Of a DNA stretch of 8,959 bases, positions 6,205 to 8,959 are shown in pieces. Where the stretch lies: assembly GCA_017537045.1 (NCBI GenBank), contig JAFYLN010000103.1, positions 1 through 8,959 on the forward strand, read 5' to 3'. Both the position numbers and the translations under genes were made by a program. The stretch comes from Oscillospiraceae bacterium (GTDB taxonomy: Bacteria > Bacillota_A > Clostridia > Oscillospirales > Oscillospiraceae). A model generated the notes under the pieces. The model ran no database searches. It was not told the DNA's origin and worked only from the letters and a program-made list of their open reading frames with translations. Each line of letters opens with the position of its first letter. Within the stretch, counting starts at the first letter, position 1.

Positions 6205-6638
6205 ACTTTCAGCTTTACGACGACTTTCACAAAATCGTTGGGAACATCCAGATGCCGGCCGGGCATATGGGCATCTTCAGGGAATGCCACATAGCAGTAG
6301 CCTTCGGGGATGGTAATATACTGGAAATCGCCGGAGTACTTGCCCACGTCCTTGGCTTCATTGAACTCACCTTCCAGCTTGCATTCGGCAAGGTCTGCCC
6401 AGCCCATGACTTCCTTACCCTTGACAATGTACTGGATATCCAGATAATTCCGGTGGGCTTCGGCAAGGTCGGGTGCCTTGGTGGAGGTAACAGCGAGGAA
6501 GAAGCGGTTGCCGTCGGACAGGGGATAATTCTTTTTGTCCTCATACTCGGTCAGGGCGTTGACCGCAGCAACGGCCTCCTCCAGACCCTTCATAACAGGA
6601 GCATAGCGCATAATGTCTTTCCAGGGACAGATAATCAT
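6201..6638 (-). CDS. YhcH/YjgK/YiaL (TabA, EbgC-like) family protein
   Basis: Small cupin-like beta-barrel family that includes E. coli YhcH of the sialate operon, TabA and EbgC. Members are thought to bind a metal and act on sugars or sugar derivatives (possible isomerase or anomerase), but the reaction is unsettled. The 145 residues match the usual ~150. Motifs are EAHRNYLDIQYIVKGKEVMGW from residue 60, in which Glu60, His62 and Asp67 are the family positions, and AFPEDAHMPGRH near 118-129 with His124. ATG 6638 has AAGGAA at 6648-6653 with 9-nt spacing. It is 55 nt downstream of the HAD gene and overlaps the DUF89 gene by 4 nt. There are no sialate genes nearby, so a role in sialic acid use is not supported. 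Confidence 0.88.
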   Translation of the reverse strand: MIICPWKDIMRYAPVMKGLEEAVAAVNALTEYEDKKNYPLSDGNRFFLAVTSTKAPDLAEAHRNYLDIQYIVKGKEVMGWADLAECKLEGEFNEAKDVGKYSGDFQYITIPEGYCYVAFPEDAHMPGRHLDVPNDFVKVVVKLKV

Positions 6639-6670
6639 AATGTGTACTTCCTTTCCTTGTTTCTATAAAA

Positions 6671-6695
6671 TTTGAAATTCAGCTTTCAGTTTATC
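6671..6695 (+). repeat. Short dispersed motif, copy 3 (rearranged)
   Basis: TTTCAGTTTATC at 6684-6695 matches copy 1 exactly over 12 bases. The AT-rich part before it reads TTTGAAATTCAGC instead of TTCAAA, so this copy is altered. It overlaps the stop codon of the HAD gene and lies 46 bp upstream of the YhcH-family start, in the same orientation as the other copies. Confidence 0.4.
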
Positions 6696-7317
6696 AAAGG
6701 GTCAGCAGTTCCTCGAAGCTGTCGATCTTTTTCCAGTAGCGTTCCGGCTGTCCGAAACCAAAGGTGCAGTAGACAAAGGGGATTCCGGCAAGCTCACAGG
6801 CTTCCAGATCGCCTTGCGTGTCACCAATGTAACAGGCAGAGGTAATATGATGCTCCTCCATCAGCTTTTTGATGGTCTCTCCCTTGCAGGTGAGGGTCTG
6901 CCCAAAGCACAGGTCACCGGAGAACAGGTGGGTCAGTCCCATTTTGTCCATGCAGATTTGAGGATAGCCGATCTGGCTGTTGCTGACGATAAACAGGCGG
7001 TGGGTTTCATGGAGCTTTTCCAGCGTTTCCCTGACCCTTGGGTAGCCGATCCTGCATTCATTCTTTTCAAGATATGCATTTTCCCATTCCATGCACCGCT
7101 CCAACAGCGGATACCGCTCTTCTTCGGGCAGGGAGGCAAAAAGGATATTTGCGATTTCCGTATTGGTTCTGCCGAAAACAGTTTTCAGAACTTCCGCATC
7201 CACACTCAGATGTTCCAGCCCCTCCGCCTTCAGGCGGGCATTATACCCCTCTGCCACAATGGCGCGGGAATCCCAGAGGGTACCGTCGATATCAAAAATC
7301 AAGCTTTCAAAATTCAT
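6694..7317 (-). CDS. HAD-superfamily hydrolase, phosphoglycolate phosphatase-like
   Basis: Haloacid dehalogenase-type phosphatase of the cap-containing Gph/beta-phosphoglucomutase branch; it hydrolyses a small phosphomonoester in the cytoplasm. All four motifs are present in 207 residues: FDIDGTLWDS (8-17) with nucleophile Asp9 and Asp11; FIVSNSQ (109-115) with Ser112; Lys145 in TCKGETI; and IGDTQGDLEACELAG (164-178) with Asp166 and Asp170. Residues about 17-90 are the helical cap. An in-frame TTG at 7329 would add four residues, but it lies too close to GAGG at 7331-7334. ATG 7317 gives the family-like start and follows the udk stop codon by 1 nt. It belongs to the murI-udk cluster. Phosphoglycolate is only one possible substrate. 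Confidence 0.88.
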   Translation of the reverse strand: MNFESLIFDIDGTLWDSRAIVAEGYNARLKAEGLEHLSVDAEVLKTVFGRTNTEIANILFASLPEEERYPLLERCMEWENAYLEKNECRIGYPRVRETLEKLHETHRLFIVSNSQIGYPQICMDKMGLTHLFSGDLCFGQTLTCKGETIKKLMEEHHITSACYIGDTQGDLEACELAGIPFVYCTFGFGQPERYWKKIDSFEELLTL

Positions 7318-7318
7318 T

Positions 7319-7948
7319 TTATTTTTCAACCTCTGTCAGATGCCGTGCAATGCGACCCATAATCATATCCAGCGCCACCAGATTCTTGCCGCCCTCGGGC
7401 ACCACGATATCGGCATACTTTTTACTGGGTTCGACATACTTTTCATGCATGGGCTTGACCGTTTCCTGATACTGGGTCAGTACACTTTCCAGCGTTCTGC
7501 CCCGCTTGTTGACATCGCGCTTGATACGGCGGCACAGCCGCACGTCCGCATCGGTGTCAACAAAAATCTTAATATCCATCAGATTCCGCAGCGGTTCATT
7601 TTCAAAGATCAGGATTCCCTCCACAATGATGACGCTTTTGGGAACCACGGTAATGGTTTCATCGGAGCGGTTATGCTGGGCAAAGTCATAGACAGGACAT
7701 TCAATGGTTTTTCCCTGCCGCAAAAGCTCCAGATGCTGTGCCATCAGATCGGTTTCCAAAGCCGCAGGCTCATCGTAGTTGATCTTGCAGCGTTCTTCAT
7801 AGGTCAGTTCATCCCGGCGGCGGTAATAATTATCATGGCTGAGCACGGTCATCACATCACCGAAGCGTCCGATAATATTCTTCATCAGGGTGGTTTTGCC
7901 GCTGCCGGTGCCGCCGGCAATGCCGATTACCAGAAAGTTCTTCTCCAT
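7319..7948 (-). CDS. udk: Uridine kinase (uridine/cytidine kinase)
   Basis: Phosphorylates uridine and usually cytidine with a nucleoside triphosphate, giving UMP or CMP in pyrimidine salvage. The 209 residues match Bacillota Udk (about 211). The P-loop GGTGSGKTT lies at 12-20, followed by the substrate-binding stretch VLSHDNYYRR near 35-44 with Asp39. YDEPAAL, ECPVYDFAQHNR, IIVEGILIF and the lid RLCRRIKRDVNKRGR then follow in the family order. ATG 7948 is preferred because GGAGGG at 7953-7958 precedes it and the protein starts just before the P-loop. An ATG at 7987 would overlap murI and add 13 uncharacteristic residues. The gap to murI is 17 nt and to the HAD gene 1 nt, so the three are co-transcribed. 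Confidence 0.95.
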   Translation of the reverse strand: MEKNFLVIGIAGGTGSGKTTLMKNIIGRFGDVMTVLSHDNYYRRRDELTYEERCKINYDEPAALETDLMAQHLELLRQGKTIECPVYDFAQHNRSDETITVVPKSVIIVEGILIFENEPLRNLMDIKIFVDTDADVRLCRRIKRDVNKRGRTLESVLTQYQETVKPMHEKYVEPSKKYADIVVPEGGKNLVALDMIMGRIARHLTEVEK

Positions 7949-7965
7949 AATGCCCTCCACGGTTT

Positions 7966-8733
7966 TTATCCATTCAGCAGTTTCCATGCCAGTTCCACAG
8001 GCTCCGGCGCAGGATCGCTGCTGATGATCTGTACACTTCCTTCTGCCTCATGCAGAAGCCCTGCTTTTTCAAGCCGCCGTTTTGTTTCCCGGGCCGTGCC
8101 CTTGCCTCCGTGAAGCAGCATAGTCTGCGGCCCCAGCACCTTCCCGATCCGGCGGGACACAAAGGGGTAGTGGGTGCAGCCCAGCACCAGCGCATCCAGC
8201 TTGCCCACATAGGGATCAAGGAGCTCGTGCAGCAGCGCATCCGTTTCGGGAGTATCAGACTTTCCTGCCTCAATCAGCCGCACCAGCCCCGGAGCCGGAA
8301 TCTTGGTAATAGTGCACTCCCGGTCGAAACGGTGCATCAGATGGTCGAATTTCTCCTCCCGCAATGTCACTTCCGTGGCCATGACACCCAGTCTGCCGCC
8401 GGGGAAGTGATCCGCTGCCAGCTTCACTGCCGGTTCAATGCCAATGACAATCAAATCGCTGTATTGTGCGCGCAGCACCTCGATGGCTGCTGCCGTCGCG
8501 GTATTGCAGGCAACCACCAACGCTTTGACCGGGTATTCCGTTGTCAGTTTTTCTGCTGCCGCCAGCGTCAAGCTGCGCACCTCTTCGGTGGAGCGGCTGC
8601 CGTAAGGTGCATTTGCAGAATCGCCATAGTAAATATAATTTTCATTAGGCATTAGTTTTCGCAGCTGCCGCAGAACACTGATACCACCAACACCGGAATC
8701 GAACACCGCAATATAATCCTCTTTCCGATACAT
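7966..8733 (-). CDS. murI: Glutamate racemase
   Basis: Cofactor-independent racemase that makes D-glutamate for peptidoglycan. The 255 residues show both half-site motifs: VFDSGVGG (10-17) with Asp12; YYGDSANAPYG (35-45); the first catalytic cysteine, Cys76, in VACNTATAAA; and the second, Cys186, in LGCTHYPF with His188. IEPAVK (99-104) and GVMAT (116-120) are also typical. After the second cysteine, the usual L-I-D-S/P-G segment is replaced by LLHGGKGTARETKRR (206-220), a modest deviation outside the catalytic pair. ATG 8733 has AGGGGGT at 8740-8746, 6 nt upstream. It is the first gene of the murI-udk-HAD cluster. The region ahead of it holds repeats, and I found no promoter I would defend. 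Confidence 0.95.
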   Translation of the reverse strand: MYRKEDYIAVFDSGVGGISVLRQLRKLMPNENYIYYGDSANAPYGSRSTEEVRSLTLAAAEKLTTEYPVKALVVACNTATAAAIEVLRAQYSDLIVIGIEPAVKLAADHFPGGRLGVMATEVTLREEKFDHLMHRFDRECTITKIPAPGLVRLIEAGKSDTPETDALLHELLDPYVGKLDALVLGCTHYPFVSRRIGKVLGPQTMLLHGGKGTARETKRRLEKAGLLHEAEGSVQIISSDPAPEPVELAWKLLNG

Positions 8734-8750
8734 GCACGCACCCCCTGTGT

Positions 8751-8770
8751 TTCAAATTGATGTTTATCGC
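8751..8770 (+). repeat. Short dispersed motif, copy 4, in the murI leader
   Basis: TTCAAATTGATGTTTATCGC, 17 of 20 bases identical to copy 1. It lies 17 bp upstream of the murI ATG, right before the ribosome binding site, the same arrangement as copy 2 before rqcH. Confidence 0.55.
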
Positions 8771-8788
8771 ACTCTTGAAAATTTAAAT

Positions 8789-8824
8789 TGTCGCCCCTGT
8801 GGGGCGACAGCATCCTTCGGATGC
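8789..8824. repeat. Two adjacent perfect hairpins upstream of murI
   Basis: TGTCGCCCC (8789-8797) pairs with GGGGCGACA (8801-8809), 9 bp with loop TGT. Directly next to it GCATCC (8810-8815) pairs with GGATGC (8819-8824), loop TTC. The TCGCCCC arm recalls the repeat at 2211-2234. On the minus strand the first stem is followed by AATTTAAATTTT, so it might act as a weak terminator for a gene beyond the window. Confidence 0.7.
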
Positions 8825-8833
8825 AGGGGAAGC

Positions 8834-8959
8834 GGATTGCCACGTCGCTTCGCTCCTCGCAATGACATCGTGATTTGGTAGTTGGTAGCAGCAAAATCGG
8901 CGCGGAAACCATCGAAAACCACTGTCATTCCGAGGAGGCCTGAAAGGCCGACGTGGGAA
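8834..8959. repeat. Dispersed palindromic repeat (TGTCATT family), arms in opposite layout, cut by window end
   Basis: Two arms of the family seen at 4166-4304 are present. One (8834-8867) reads GGATTGCCACGTCGC and ends in AATGACA. The other (8911-8959) starts with ATCGAAAACC and TGTCATTCCGAGGAG and ends in GACGTGGGAA at the window edge. The AATGACA and TGTCATT ends face each other across 8868-8922, the reverse of the first copy. The second arm continues beyond the window. Confidence 0.8.

Noticed and set aside
7318..7329. TTG start at 7329 for the HAD gene
   Set aside because: The GAGG at 7331-7334 is too close, and ATG 7317 gives the standard short lead-in to the DxD motif.
7091..8113. 340-residue plus-strand reading frame
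   Set aside because: Antisense across the HAD, udk and murI genes, including their boundaries; the minus-strand genes explain the sequence.
8751..8790. Promoter for murI using GATAAA as the -10 box
   Set aside because: No -35 match at 16-18 bp, and the same motif in front of rqcH has lost this hexamer.
8652..8912. 86-residue minus-strand reading frame containing CHCEERSDVAI
   Set aside because: It translates the dispersed palindromic repeat and the murI upstream region; this peptide is a familiar false ORF product of the repeat, and the frame has no ribosome binding site or protein-like conservation.

Overview
This window looks like chromosomal core DNA of a gut-type Clostridia (Bacillota), most likely a relative of Oscillospiraceae/Ruminococcaceae such as Faecalibacterium, Gemmiger or Subdoligranulum. 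The evidence is the hrcA-grpE-dnaK order under a CIRCE operator, the RqcH and Mini-ribonuclease III genes, strong AGGAGG-type ribosome binding sites, and palindromic intergenic repeats of a kind I recall from that group. The genus is an inference; the phylum is fairly secure. All ten recognised genes lie on the minus strand, so transcription runs from high to low coordinates.

In transcription order: (1) 8959-8734 is a gene-free edge with nested palindromes and part of a dispersed repeat. (2) murI (glutamate racemase), udk (uridine kinase) and a HAD phosphatase form a tight cluster with gaps of 17 and 1 nt. After 55 nt come a YhcH/TabA-type sugar protein and a DUF89 damage-control phosphatase joined by an ATGA overlap. 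(3) A terminator follows the DUF89 gene, and a likely promoter then drives a Gx-transporter/HepS1-like membrane protein whose end overlaps mrnC (Mini-RNase III). (4) A repeat-filled gap of 238 bp leads to rqcH (ribosome quality control), which ends in a strong terminator. (5) A second repeat-filled gap leads to the heat-shock operon. It has a near-consensus sigma-A promoter, a perfect CIRCE, and a degenerate second CIRCE inside the promoter, then hrcA, grpE, a 156-nt gap holding a multi-hairpin repeat, and the first 69 codons of dnaK.

How the genes fit together: HrcA represses its own operon through CIRCE, while GrpE and DnaK form the Hsp70 system. RqcH tags stalled nascent chains with alanine, and MrnC matures 23S rRNA, so ribosome and protein quality control recur here. 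MurI supplies D-glutamate for peptidoglycan. The Gx-transporter family is linked to isoprenoid/quinone metabolism. The HAD, YhcH and DUF89 group may be a sugar-phosphate housekeeping or repair set (inference).

I see no CRISPR array, tRNA, rRNA, prophage, transposase or defence system, and no clear novel protein system. The unusual content is in the intergenic DNA: several palindromic repeat families, a short motif recurring in one orientation near gene starts, a 49-bp perfect inverted repeat bracketing the seven-gene block, and the overlapping double CIRCE.
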